Part shown: positions 16,525-27,847 of the stretch, piece by piece
How the letters are laid out: every line of letters starts with the position of its first letter
Position numbering within the stretch: position 1 is the first letter of the stretch
Source: an uncultured Porphyromonadaceae bacterium
GTDB taxonomy: Bacteria; Bacteroidota; Bacteroidia; Bacteroidales; Muribaculaceae
Length of the DNA: 62,259 nt
Assembly: GCA_902491515.1 (NCBI GenBank)
Contig: CABUIC010000014.1
Coordinates: 1 to 62,259 of the forward strand
Direction of reading: 5' to 3'
Position numbers and translations under genes: made by a program
The notes under the pieces: model-generated
Told to the model about the DNA's origin: nothing
Database searches by the model: none
The model's input: only the letters and a program-made list of their open reading frames with translations

Positions 16525-17280
16525 TCAGAAAGCGTCTACGATGCCCATGAAGTCGGCGCACTTGAGGGAAGCGCCGCCGATGAGGCCGCCGTCGACGTCG
16601 GGCTTTGCGAAGAGCTCCTTGGCGTTGGAGGGCTTGCAGCTGCCGCCGTAGAGGATGGAGGTGTTCTCGGCCACTTCCTTGCCGTACTTCTCTTCGACGG
16701 TCTTGCGGATGTGGGCGTGCATTTCCTCGGCCTGGTCGGCGGTAGCGGTCTTGCCGGTGCCGATAGCCCATACGGGTTCGTAGGCGAGGATGATCTTGCC
16801 AAAGTCTTCGGCGGAGAGGTTGAAGAGGCCGTCGACAATCTGGGCCTTCACTACGTCGAAGTGCTTGTTGGCGTCGCGCTCCTCGAGGACTTCGCCGATG
16901 CAGAAGATGGGGGTCAGGCCGTTGGCGAGGGCCAGGGCAACCTTGGCGCGGAGCGTCTCTGCGGTCTCGCCGTAGTACTGGCGGCGCTCGCTATGACCGA
17001 GGATAACATAGGTGGCACCCGTGGAAGCAACCATGGCGGCGGAAACTTCACCGGTGTAGGCACCCTTCTCGTGGTCGGCGCAGTTCTCGGCACCGAGACC
17101 GAGCTTCTTCTGGTCGATTTTGGCGGCGATGGAAGCGAGGTGGGTGAAAGGTACGCAGATAATCACGTCGCAGTTGGCCTTGCGGTCGGCGAGGGCTGCG
17201 TTTACTTCTTCGGCAAGAGCCACACCCTCCTGAAGAGTGGTGTTCATCTTCCAGTTGCCGGCAACGATATTCTTTCTCAT
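16525..17280 (-). CDS. tpiA: Triosephosphate isomerase
   Basis: 251 residues, typical length. It interconverts dihydroxyacetone phosphate and glyceraldehyde 3-phosphate in the cytoplasm. The catalytic Lys in NWKMN (near 12), His in ILGHSERR, the catalytic Glu in AYEPVWAIGTGKTA and the phosphate loop GGSCKPSNA are all visible. Its own promoter lies in the 66-base gap after uvrA. Confidence 0.98.
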   Translation of the reverse strand: MRKNIVAGNWKMNTTLQEGVALAEEVNAALADRKANCDVIICVPFTHLASIAAKIDQKKLGLGAENCADHEKGAYTGEVSAAMVASTGATYVILGHSERRQYYGETAETLRAKVALALANGLTPIFCIGEVLEERDANKHFDVVKAQIVDGLFNLSAEDFGKIILAYEPVWAIGTGKTATADQAEEMHAHIRKTVEEKYGKEVAENTSILYGGSCKPSNAKELFAKPDVDGGLIGGASLKCADFMGIVDAF

Positions 17281-17321
17281 TGTGTTTTTTTTGAATTTGA
17301 GGATTATTCTTAATCAGAGCG

Positions 17322-17329
17322 CAAATTTA
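17322..17329 (-). promoter_or_regulatory. -7 element for tpiA
   Basis: The minus-strand sequence is TAAATTTG, predicting a leader of about 38 bases. It lies just outside the uvrA stop, so tpiA-SPOR-folE can be transcribed apart from uvrA. Confidence 0.6.
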
Positions 17330-17346
17330 CGCATTTTTTTTGACAG

Positions 17347-20133
<2,787 letters not shown>

Positions 20134-20209
20134 GTTCTGTGTGTCTTTCTGTATTTTTACCTATACTGTGTGATAACAAATACCGGGCCAAAAACGATTA
20201 AAAATGGTG

Positions 20210-20986
20210 TCAGACATCTATGGTCAGATTGTCATGGGCAATATGCACATTTTCGGGCAAAGTCGGGTCGACTTCGGCATGGAGGCCCATGTCGTGGCTC
20301 AGATGGGTGAGCCACGCCTGACAGGGCCCTATGCGCCGCACGGCCTCGAGAGATTCCGCGAGACTGAAATGGCTCGGATGAGGCTTTATGCGCAGGGCGT
20401 TTATTACAAGGGTCCTCACACCCTCCAGCAGCCCGTACGCTTCCTCCGGAAGAGCCGAGCAGTCCGTGATATATGCGAGCGGCCCGATGCGGAAACCGAG
20501 GATGGGGAGGCTGCCGTGCATGACGGGGATTGCCCGCACCTCCGTGCCGCTGCCGTGGGGCACGAAAAGCTCGCCATCGCGGACAATGTGCAGCGAAAAG
20601 GTCGGAGCTCCCGGATAGGGGTTCTCGGCAAAAGAATAAGGAATGCGGTTTCGCAGGTCGCGGGCAACGTCCTCGCGGCAGTATATCGGCAGATGCTGGC
20701 CCGGAGCGCTGTAACAGTATGGCCGGAGGTCGTCGACGCCTCCCACGTGGTCGTAATGTGTATGGGTCAGAAGCACGGACTCAATGCCTGACGAGCCGTG
20801 GGTGAGCATCTGCGTGCGGAAGTCGGGCCCGCAGTCGATGAGCAGGTTCCGTCCGTTGTCGAGGTGCACAAGCGCCGAACAGCGCAGCCTGTGGTCGCGG
20901 CTGTCGTCGGATGAGCACACCCGGCACCCGCAGCCTATCATCGGCACACCCGTCGAGGTGCCTGTTCCGAGAAATGTCAGTTTCAT
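20210..20986 (-). CDS. MBL-fold metallohydrolase, PhnP-like
   Basis: 258 residues from the ATG at 20986; a longer in-frame extension into the upstream gene is rejected because the ATG overlaps that gene's stop (ATGA). The metallo-beta-lactamase motif THTHYDH is at 74-80. The N-terminal GCGCRVCSS cysteines near 18-25 match the structural zinc site of the PhnP subgroup (cyclic phosphate phosphodiesterases). The true substrate is unknown, since no phosphonate genes lie nearby. It is the last of a three-gene minus-strand operon. Confidence 0.88.
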   Translation of the reverse strand: MKLTFLGTGTSTGVPMIGCGCRVCSSDDSRDHRLRCSALVHLDNGRNLLIDCGPDFRTQMLTHGSSGIESVLLTHTHYDHVGGVDDLRPYCYSAPGQHLPIYCREDVARDLRNRIPYSFAENPYPGAPTFSLHIVRDGELFVPHGSGTEVRAIPVMHGSLPILGFRIGPLAYITDCSALPEEAYGLLEGVRTLVINALRIKPHPSHFSLAESLEAVRRIGPCQAWLTHLSHDMGLHAEVDPTLPENVHIAHDNLTIDV

Positions 20987-21990
20987 AATTGAAAACGCAT
21001 GAGAGTCCCCTCGGGGCTGAAAATGAGGTACACGCCGTCGGAATACCCCCATCGCTCGAGGTCGCCGACGCGCGTGGGCGAAAGCTCGACCGAAGCCGGG
21101 GAGCCGAGCGCGAGGCGACATTCCTCCTTGGTCATCCCCTCGCGCACGCGAGAATTGATGATAAGCGTCCACACCTCGTCGGAAATCTCCGGATAGCGCG
21201 TCCTGCGGTCGGTGAAGGAAAAGAGGCTCGCGAAAGTGCGCGTCGTGCCCGAGGTCCGGCCCCCGTCGGCGAGATATACCATCTTCTCGCCCGAGCCCAC
21301 GGGAGTGGCGGCGAGGTCCGGATCGGCCACCCGGAAATACAATTTGAGAGGAAAAATATGGTTGCCCGGCCGCACGGAATCCGCAAGCACTTCGACAAGC
21401 CTGTAGCCCGACACAGCCTTTTCAGTCGCGGCGTCGTACCATAGAGGCGAGAGGATGTATAGTTGTCCCGTTCGGGCCATGACGAGGGAATCGGCGCGGT
21501 GAGCGAGCGAGGGGTCGACAATGAACGGCACGTCGACGGCGGGGGCGTCCTTCCCCGAGAGCGCCTCCGGCTGCACGGCGATGCGGTAGCGGAGGTCGGG
21601 ATATTTTATTGTCGAGAAAACAACATCCGTAGCCTCGCCCCCGAGGAGGCTTGTCGCGCTCTCGAACCCGCGGAATGAGAGGACTTCTCCGGCGTTCAGC
21701 TCCGCGAGCTCGTCTCCCGCCCCGTTGGAGAGGACAATGCGTATTTTCGGGTCGGCGACAATCAGAGTCTTGCCCGGGCGCCATTCAGAAGCCACGGGAG
21801 GCACCACACCTTGCAGAAAAAGCTCCTCCGAGGTCGGTTTGGCGGCCTTCGCGCGCTTCAGTTCCGACTCCTCGATCTTCGGAGTGGACTCCACGCCCGT
21901 GAAACATGCCGATAAAAAAACTGAAAGAGCGATTCCCGCCCCGAGCGGGGCAAGAACCGTTCCTTTCAGGATTTCTTTCAGCGTCCTCAC
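20983..21990 (-). CDS. Lipoprotein with C-terminal BamE/SmpA-like segment
   Basis: 335 residues. The N-terminal membrane segment APLGAGIALSVFLSAC ends in a lipobox with Cys near 29. The middle region is beta-rich and unfamiliar. The last 60 residues (REGMTKEECRLALGSP, then ERWGYSDGVYLIF) resemble the SmpA/OmlA (BamE) fold, including the typical 'GMTKEEV...LG.P' motif. An outer-membrane-associated role is inference. It overlaps its neighbours on both sides, consistent with one operon. Confidence 0.75.
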   Translation of the reverse strand: MRTLKEILKGTVLAPLGAGIALSVFLSACFTGVESTPKIEESELKRAKAAKPTSEELFLQGVVPPVASEWRPGKTLIVADPKIRIVLSNGAGDELAELNAGEVLSFRGFESATSLLGGEATDVVFSTIKYPDLRYRIAVQPEALSGKDAPAVDVPFIVDPSLAHRADSLVMARTGQLYILSPLWYDAATEKAVSGYRLVEVLADSVRPGNHIFPLKLYFRVADPDLAATPVGSGEKMVYLADGGRTSGTTRTFASLFSFTDRRTRYPEISDEVWTLIINSRVREGMTKEECRLALGSPASVELSPTRVGDLERWGYSDGVYLIFSPEGTLMRFQL

Positions 21991-24158
21991 TTCTTCGCCT
22001 CCTTCGCCGAGGCAGGCTCAAGGCCCATGTTGTAGAAGATGAAGGAGTATATGTCGGTGTATTCGTCGATTACCTTGCCCACGGGCTTCCCGGCGCCGTG
22101 GCCGGCCTTCGAGTCGATGCGGATGAGCTTCGGCCGGGGACCCGTCTGGGCAGCCTGAAGAGCCGCGGCATACTTGAAGGAATGGGCCGGAACTACGCGG
22201 TCGTCGTGGTCGGCGGTGGTGACCATGATTGCCGGATAGCGCACATCGGGTCCGCTCTGGATGTTGTGAAGCGGAGAGTAGCCGAGAAGGTAATGCGCCA
22301 TTTCCGCAGAATCGTCAGCCGTGCCGTAGTCGTGCGCCCAGTTCCATCCGATCGTGAAAAGGTGGTAGCGCATCATGTCCATCACGCCCACTCGCGGAAT
22401 CGCCACACCGAAGAGCTCCGGACGCTGGTTCACGACAGCTCCGACAAGCAGACCGCCGTTGGAGCCGCCCTCGATGGCCAGAAGCTCAGGCTTGGTCCAG
22501 CCTTCGCTGACCATGTATTCCGCCGCGGCGATAAAGTCGTCGAACACGTTCTGTTTCTGCATCTTTGTCCCGGCCTCGTGCCATTCATGGCCGTACTCGC
22601 CTCCGCCGCGGAGGTTGGTCTGCGCATAGATGCCGCCGTTCTCGAGCCAGAACATTCGGTTTGGACTGAATCCGGGAGGAAGGCTCACGTTGAAGCCTCC
22701 GTACCCGTAGAGATAGACAGGGTTGGAGCCGTCGCGCTTCAGGCCCTTCTTGTATGTGAGGAACATCGGAATCTTCGTGCCGTCCTTCGAGGGATAGAAC
22801 ACCTGTTCGGTCACGTAGTCTTCCGGCTTCACGGCGGCCGGGGAATGGGTGGGATCGGCCAGCGGTTTGCTTTCGCCCGTCGCGAGGTCGTAGCTGTAGC
22901 GGGCCGAGGGATAGACAAAGCTTGAGAAGGCGTAGAAGGTCTCCGGACCTTCGCGGCGCGTGGAGAAGCCCGACGAACCGTAAGTCGGGAACTCTATCTC
23001 GCGGATAAGCTTCCCGTCGGCGTCATAGAGATAGGCATGGTCGGAGGCGTCCTTTGAATATGTCGCGATGAGCTTGCCGTCGGCGAACTGTATGCCGCTG
23101 AGCACATTCTCGGCCTCCGGAAGGATTTCCTGCCAGTTCTCCCTGCCCGGCTTTGCAAGGTCGACTTTCACGAAGCGGTAGCGCGGAGCGTCTACGCCCG
23201 TGTAAAGATAGATATTGCCGTCGAAGGCATCGACAGGCTCCACGTCATAGTCCTGGGAAGCCTCGATGGTCACCCACGGCGCCCCCGGCTTGCGGAGGTC
23301 CTTTGCCAGAAGAGCGTTGCCGTTGCCCTGACCGCCGATCATGATGAACATCATCGATTCATCGTCGCTGACGGCCACGCTGTGGAAATGAAGCGGAGCC
23401 TTCCGGTCCTCGAACACCACCTTGTCCTCTGCCTGAGGAGTACCGAGCCTGTGATAGTACACGGTATGGTATTCGTTGGCCGCCGACAGCTCCTTGCCGT
23501 CGGCCGGCTTGGGATAGGCGCTGTAATAGAAGCCGTCGCCGTGCCATGCCGCGCCCGTGAACTTTGCCCACTCGATGTGGTCGTCGAGGAGTTTGCGCGT
23601 GGCCGTGTCAAGCACATAGATTTCCGTCCAGTCCGAGCCGCTGCGCGAGATGGTATATGCCGTGTATTTCCCGTCCTTGCTCTGGGAGAGGCCCGTGAGG
23701 GCCACGGTTCCGTCCTCGGAAAGGCCGTTGGGGTCAAGAAATACCTCCTCGCCCGTTCCGTTGGCGTCCTTCGCCCGGTAGAGAATGGCCTGCGGGCTCA
23801 GTCCGTCGTTGCGGTAATAGTAGAACATGCCGTCGTTTCCGCGCCAGGGAAGACCGTTCTTGGTGTACTCGTTGAGAGCGGTCAGGCGCTTGCGGACACC
23901 CTCGCGGAAAGGTATGCGGTCCAGATAGGCGCCGGTCACGGCATTCTCAGCCTTAACCCAGGCCACCGTAGCGGCCGCTGTATCGTTCTCGAGAGGACGG
24001 TAGCGGTCATCGACCTCGCGCCCGAAGGCGTCGTACACGGTCGAGTCCTGCGGAGCGGCGGGATAGTCTATTTCAGGATTGGGATTGCTCCTGGAGCAGG
24101 CGCCGGACGTCGCCAGAATGGCAACCGAGGCGCAAAGCGGGAAAAATTTCTTAATCAT
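21987..24158 (-). CDS. Prolyl oligopeptidase family serine peptidase (S9A), lipoprotein
   Basis: 723 residues. A signal with lipobox TSGAC near 17-21 suggests export and lipid anchoring. Residues about 35-430 form the beta-propeller lid and the rest the alpha/beta hydrolase. Catalytic residues are visible as the Ser in EGGSNGGLL (about 566), the Asp in TADHDDRVVP and the His in SKAGHGAGK. It is likely to cut short proline-containing peptides in the periplasm. The promoter element sits 5 bases from the ATG, so the mRNA may be leaderless. Confidence 0.93.
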   Translation of the reverse strand: MIKKFFPLCASVAILATSGACSRSNPNPEIDYPAAPQDSTVYDAFGREVDDRYRPLENDTAAATVAWVKAENAVTGAYLDRIPFREGVRKRLTALNEYTKNGLPWRGNDGMFYYYRNDGLSPQAILYRAKDANGTGEEVFLDPNGLSEDGTVALTGLSQSKDGKYTAYTISRSGSDWTEIYVLDTATRKLLDDHIEWAKFTGAAWHGDGFYYSAYPKPADGKELSAANEYHTVYYHRLGTPQAEDKVVFEDRKAPLHFHSVAVSDDESMMFIMIGGQGNGNALLAKDLRKPGAPWVTIEASQDYDVEPVDAFDGNIYLYTGVDAPRYRFVKVDLAKPGRENWQEILPEAENVLSGIQFADGKLIATYSKDASDHAYLYDADGKLIREIEFPTYGSSGFSTRREGPETFYAFSSFVYPSARYSYDLATGESKPLADPTHSPAAVKPEDYVTEQVFYPSKDGTKIPMFLTYKKGLKRDGSNPVYLYGYGGFNVSLPPGFSPNRMFWLENGGIYAQTNLRGGGEYGHEWHEAGTKMQKQNVFDDFIAAAEYMVSEGWTKPELLAIEGGSNGGLLVGAVVNQRPELFGVAIPRVGVMDMMRYHLFTIGWNWAHDYGTADDSAEMAHYLLGYSPLHNIQSGPDVRYPAIMVTTADHDDRVVPAHSFKYAAALQAAQTGPRPKLIRIDSKAGHGAGKPVGKVIDEYTDIYSFIFYNMGLEPASAKEAKK

Positions 24159-24163
24159 GGATA

Positions 24164-24171
24164 CAAAGTTA
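24164..24171 (-). promoter_or_regulatory. -7 element abutting the prolyl oligopeptidase start
   Basis: The minus-strand sequence is TAACTTTG. The expected start site near 24160 would leave only about 2 untranslated bases before the ATG at 24158. Confidence 0.6.
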
Positions 24172-24247
24172 GCGGATTTGCGAGAAAAAAACTTCGGAAT
24201 TAAAATACTTTCAGATGCGCGGGCAGGTTTATTGCCCGCACAACCGC

Positions 24248-24255
24248 TAATTTTG
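24248..24255 (+). promoter_or_regulatory. -7 element for the small plus-strand gene
   Basis: TAATTTTG, 44 bases before the ATG at 24300. A GCGGGCA / TGCCCGC inverted repeat (about 24219-24239) lies in the -33 region and could be an operator. Confidence 0.5.
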
Positions 24256-24299
24256 CAATATCAAAAGAATAATGTTCAACTCTTTTCCTTCAAACCACT

Positions 24300-24509
24300 A
24301 TGAACGCAATCTCTCTCCACGACACTATGATGGTCCGCGCCACCGCTATGGGACGCGTCGTTGCCGATTTCTGCGCATCAGGCTTCAGCGACATCAGCGA
24401 AGTCCTCACCCACGCCTGCCGCCGCATAGGGACCGGTCGCGGCATCGTCGAGCTCTCCCTCAGGAACAGCACCCAGGGCTGGACCACCCGCCGCGCCCTT
24501 TATATATAA
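24300..24509 (+). CDS. Small hypothetical protein
   Basis: 69 residues starting MNAISLHDTMMVRATAMGRV. There is no signal or membrane segment, and it is mostly helical in appearance with a C-terminal basic end (GWTTRRALYI). It is preceded by a good promoter element and lies alone between divergent and convergent neighbours. Composition is normal for the genome. The promoter, start context and exact fit to the gap make it probably real; function unknown. Confidence 0.55.
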   Translation: MNAISLHDTMMVRATAMGRVVADFCASGFSDISEVLTHACRRIGTGRGIVELSLRNSTQGWTTRRALYI

Positions 24510-24511
24510 AC

Positions 24512-24946
24512 CTAAAACCCCACCGTCCTCACTTGCTCGGTGGAAATCGTGTACACCAGAGAATCCTGAAGCAGATTGAGCCGGTATTCCCGCTCGTCGC
24601 GGGCAAGAGTGAACACGCCGGCCGCCGCCCCGATGGTCTCCAGATAGTCGTACAGCGGTCCGGGCGTCTGGTCGTATACCAGTATCTGTTTGAGGGGCAG
24701 ACCGTAGCCGTTTATATACGTCCAGTGCTGGTCGCCGTTGAATTCAAAACCGGGCCCGTTGGCCAGACGCACACTGTAGCTGTCTTTACCCTTGGCATAA
24801 GAATTGATTTCGCTGTTCGGATAGTACAGGTCAATGAACGACTTGATTCCGGCCGGCATCGAGTCCCAGAGATCCGCTCCCGAACACCCCGATACAAACA
24901 GGAGCATTCCGAGCAGGATATAGTGAAGGCAGAGATATTTTTTCAT
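24512..24946 (-). CDS. PepSY-like (DUF2874-type) lipoprotein
   Basis: 144 residues from the ATG at 24946, chosen because it begins MKKYLCLHYILLGMLLFVSGC, a lipoprotein signal with Cys at 21; an upstream start would add a charged, unsupported stretch. The mature part shows the pattern IKSFIDLYYPNSEINSYAKG ... YSVRLANGPGFEFN, typical of the short PepSY-like repeats of Bacteroidetes secreted proteins. Function is unknown; a periplasmic inhibitor-like fold is possible. It lies 82 bases after trkH. Confidence 0.75.
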   Translation of the reverse strand: MKKYLCLHYILLGMLLFVSGCSGADLWDSMPAGIKSFIDLYYPNSEINSYAKGKDSYSVRLANGPGFEFNGDQHWTYINGYGLPLKQILVYDQTPGPLYDYLETIGAAAGVFTLARDEREYRLNLLQDSLVYTISTEQVRTVGF

Positions 24947-25028
24947 CGTCGGAAAGGATTGACAAGGTCTTTCGCTTCTAACGACTGCTTCCCTCAAATA
25001 GTTCAGACCCGGAATGCGACGCCGCCGC

Positions 25029-26513
25029 TCAGCTTCTTCTCCAGAAGGCCGGCATCAGCAGCACGAGGACAGAGAAAATCTCGAGACGTCCCGTAAGCAT
25101 AATGAAACTCAGCACCCATTTCGCGGCCGCCGGAAGGTGGTCGTAAGAGCCGCCGAGTCCCGTGATTTCTGTGCCGAAACCCGTGTTGCTGATACATGAG
25201 AAACACGAGAATATCGCGTCAGTCACCGGCACATTCATTATCGTGAGAACCGACGCCCCGACAAGAACCACTATCACGTATATGCAGAGGAAAGCTATGA
25301 CCTTCCCGACAAGCTGGGGAGAAGCCACGCGGCCGCCTACCTGAACCGGAAGCACGACATTGGGATATATGCAGCGATATAGCTCGTTGCCGGTGTTCTT
25401 GTACAGATAGACCATGCGGTCGATTTTCGCGCCGCCGCTGGTCGAGCCCGCACAGCCCCCGAAGAACATCATCATGAAGGTCAGCATAAGAGTGAATCCA
25501 CCCCACCCCGCCACCGGGAGAAGCGAGATGCCCGTCGACGTGGAAATTGCCACAACCTGAAACAGCGGGTCGAGCGTCAGGGCCTCTATACCCTTGTAAC
25601 CCTCCGCAAAAAAGCCCGCTACTGAAAAACATACCCACATCACAAGCACAAAAGCCACATAAATCCGGAAAACGTCATTCCGCATAAGCTGGCGCTGCTG
25701 CCCCGTGAGGAAACGGAACAGCAGCGCGAAATTCACGCCTCCGATAAACATGAACACCGTCATCACAACCTTCACATATGTGTGCTGCATTGCCTGCATT
25801 CCCGATATTCCCGAGGTGTAGCCGCCCGTCGACAGGGTGCCGAACGAAGTGCACAGCGCGTCAAAGAAACTCATCGGCCCAATCCACAGCAGGAACACGA
25901 GAACCGCCGTGAGCGCCATGTACACAGCCCAGAGACTCTTGGCCGTCTGGCTGATGCGGGGGCGTATCTTGTCGTGGGTGATGCCGGTCATTTCGGCATT
26001 GAACATCTGCATGCCCCCGCTCGTATTGAGCATCGGCAGGACGGCAAGCGTGAAGAGGATTATCCCCAGACCGCCTATCCACTGCATTACCGCACGCCAG
26101 AGCAGAAGGCTCTGGCTCATTCCCGGCAAGTTGCCGAGTGTCGACGCTCCCGTGGTCGTAAATCCCGACATCGCCTCGAAAAATGCGTCCGTCACGCTGC
26201 ACGGCGTCGTTTCCGAGAAAATAAAGGGCAGCATTCCGAACAGCGAGAACGTCACCCAGACAAGGGTCGTCAGAAGGAATCCGTCGCGCTTGTTTAGTCG
26301 GCTGTGTGCGGGCTTTATGCGTCTTGCCAGGACAAGCCCGGTCAGGAATGTCCCGGCCATTGTCAGGCCTACGGGAACCGCGTCCGCCTCGTGATATACA
26401 AGCGCCGCCGCGAAGGGGATGGCGAGAAAGGCGCTCTCGATAATCAGGAGCATTCCGATGACCTTCGCGAGCATCGGAAAGTTGAACAGAGGGGATCGGA
26501 CTATATGTTTCAT
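25029..26513 (-). CDS. trkH: TrkH family potassium uptake protein
   Basis: 494 residues with about ten membrane segments. It carries the four pore-loop repeats of the SKT family: SGFTTTGASTL, FGTLSTGGYT, ISTSTGISLL and CISNTGFGTE, each with the selectivity Gly. It forms the membrane part of K+ uptake gated by TrkA, whose gene precedes it with a TGATG overlap at 26513. Confidence 0.95.
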   Translation of the reverse strand: MKHIVRSPLFNFPMLAKVIGMLLIIESAFLAIPFAAALVYHEADAVPVGLTMAGTFLTGLVLARRIKPAHSRLNKRDGFLLTTLVWVTFSLFGMLPFIFSETTPCSVTDAFFEAMSGFTTTGASTLGNLPGMSQSLLLWRAVMQWIGGLGIILFTLAVLPMLNTSGGMQMFNAEMTGITHDKIRPRISQTAKSLWAVYMALTAVLVFLLWIGPMSFFDALCTSFGTLSTGGYTSGISGMQAMQHTYVKVVMTVFMFIGGVNFALLFRFLTGQQRQLMRNDVFRIYVAFVLVMWVCFSVAGFFAEGYKGIEALTLDPLFQVVAISTSTGISLLPVAGWGGFTLMLTFMMMFFGGCAGSTSGGAKIDRMVYLYKNTGNELYRCIYPNVVLPVQVGGRVASPQLVGKVIAFLCIYVIVVLVGASVLTIMNVPVTDAIFSCFSCISNTGFGTEITGLGGSYDHLPAAAKWVLSFIMLTGRLEIFSVLVLLMPAFWRRS

Positions 26514-27847
26514 CAGTTGAACAGCCGTTCTACCTGACGCAGGGCGCCGTTGAGCGAGAATACAAGGACGAGGTCGCCGGGCTGGATATGGGTATTGCCC
26601 GTTATGAGCATTCCACGGCCGTCGCGGATGAGGCCCGCGAGGGTCATGTCCCGCGACAGGCGAAGGTCCTTCACCGGTGCATGAGTGATTTTCGAGCCCG
26701 GACGCACTTCAAGTTCCGCCACCTCCGCGTCAGCGAGCGCAAGGCACTTCGACGTCGACGAGTCCGCGTCCAGCAGAAGCTGGAAGATGGCGCTGGATGC
26801 AAGTAGTTTCTTATTGATTACGAGCCCGATGTCAAGTGCCTCCGCCTGATCGATGAACTGGATGTTCTCGACCTCGGCGATGGTCTTCGCGTCGACGAGC
26901 TCCCGGGCGGTGAGGCACGTCAGGATATTGCTCTCCGACGAGGGGGTCAGGGTGATGAAAGCGTCCATGTCGGAGATTCCCGAGTCTATGAGGGTGTCGG
27001 TGTCGCGGGCGTCGCCGTTGATTATCTCCACTCCCGGGCAACGGCGCGAAAGGCGGTGGCACTCCTCCAGGTCGCTCTCGAGTATCTTGAACTTGAATTT
27101 CCCCTCAGCGAGGTTGGTCAGACGCATCGTCAGCTTTCCCCCGCCCATAATCATCACCCGCCGGATTTTCCGTTCCTTCTGGCCCGTGAGGTCCATCAGG
27201 TCGCGGACGTGTTCGCGGGTGGTGGTGAAATAAAGGATGTCGCCCGGCATAAGGCGGTCCTCGCCGCGCGGTATGATGGTCTCGTGATTGCGGCGTATGG
27301 CCGAAACATGGAAATGATGGTTGCTGAAGGCGAACTCCTTGAGCTGCATCCCCGCGATGGGAGCCCCCTGTGGCAGGACTATTCCAGCGAGAATAATCTG
27401 CCCGTCATGAAGTTCGAAACGGCTTCGCATCCACGAATATTCGAGCGAAGTGATGATTTCCTTCGCCGCGAGATACTCCGGGTAAATCACCTTGTCGACT
27501 CCCATGTTGCGCACGTGCCGGAAATTGTCCGGATTCATGTAGTCGTAGGAGTCGATGCGCGCCACGGTGAGCTGCGCGCCGAGATTTTTGGCTATCGAGC
27601 AGGCTACGATATTGTTGCTCTCGTAGGGTGTGACGGCGATGAACAGGTCGCACCGTCCCGCGTCGGCCTCTCTCAGCGCCGCGAACGACGTCGGGTTCCC
27701 CGTCACGGTCATGAGGTTGTAATTCGTGTCGAGCACCGACAGCTTGGCGGCGTCCTCGTCGACGAGCGTTATGTCCTGCTCCTCGTTCGAGAGCAGTTTT
27801 GCGAGATGCGAGCCGACCTCGCCGGAGCCTGCGATGACTATCTTCAT
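26513..27847 (-). CDS. trkA: Trk system potassium transporter TrkA
   Basis: 444 residues with two RCK units. Each has an NAD-binding Rossmann start (MKIVIAGSGEVGSHLAKLL at the N-terminus and VMIMGGGKLTMRLTNLAEG near 232) followed by a TrkA-C domain. It regulates TrkH by nucleotide binding. The start overlaps the dxs stop (ATGA at 27844-27847). The order dxs-trkA-trkH is conserved in Bacteroidales. Confidence 0.95.
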   Translation of the reverse strand: MKIVIAGSGEVGSHLAKLLSNEEQDITLVDEDAAKLSVLDTNYNLMTVTGNPTSFAALREADAGRCDLFIAVTPYESNNIVACSIAKNLGAQLTVARIDSYDYMNPDNFRHVRNMGVDKVIYPEYLAAKEIITSLEYSWMRSRFELHDGQIILAGIVLPQGAPIAGMQLKEFAFSNHHFHVSAIRRNHETIIPRGEDRLMPGDILYFTTTREHVRDLMDLTGQKERKIRRVMIMGGGKLTMRLTNLAEGKFKFKILESDLEECHRLSRRCPGVEIINGDARDTDTLIDSGISDMDAFITLTPSSESNILTCLTARELVDAKTIAEVENIQFIDQAEALDIGLVINKKLLASSAIFQLLLDADSSTSKCLALADAEVAELEVRPGSKITHAPVKDLRLSRDMTLAGLIRDGRGMLITGNTHIQPGDLVLVFSLNGALRQVERLFN

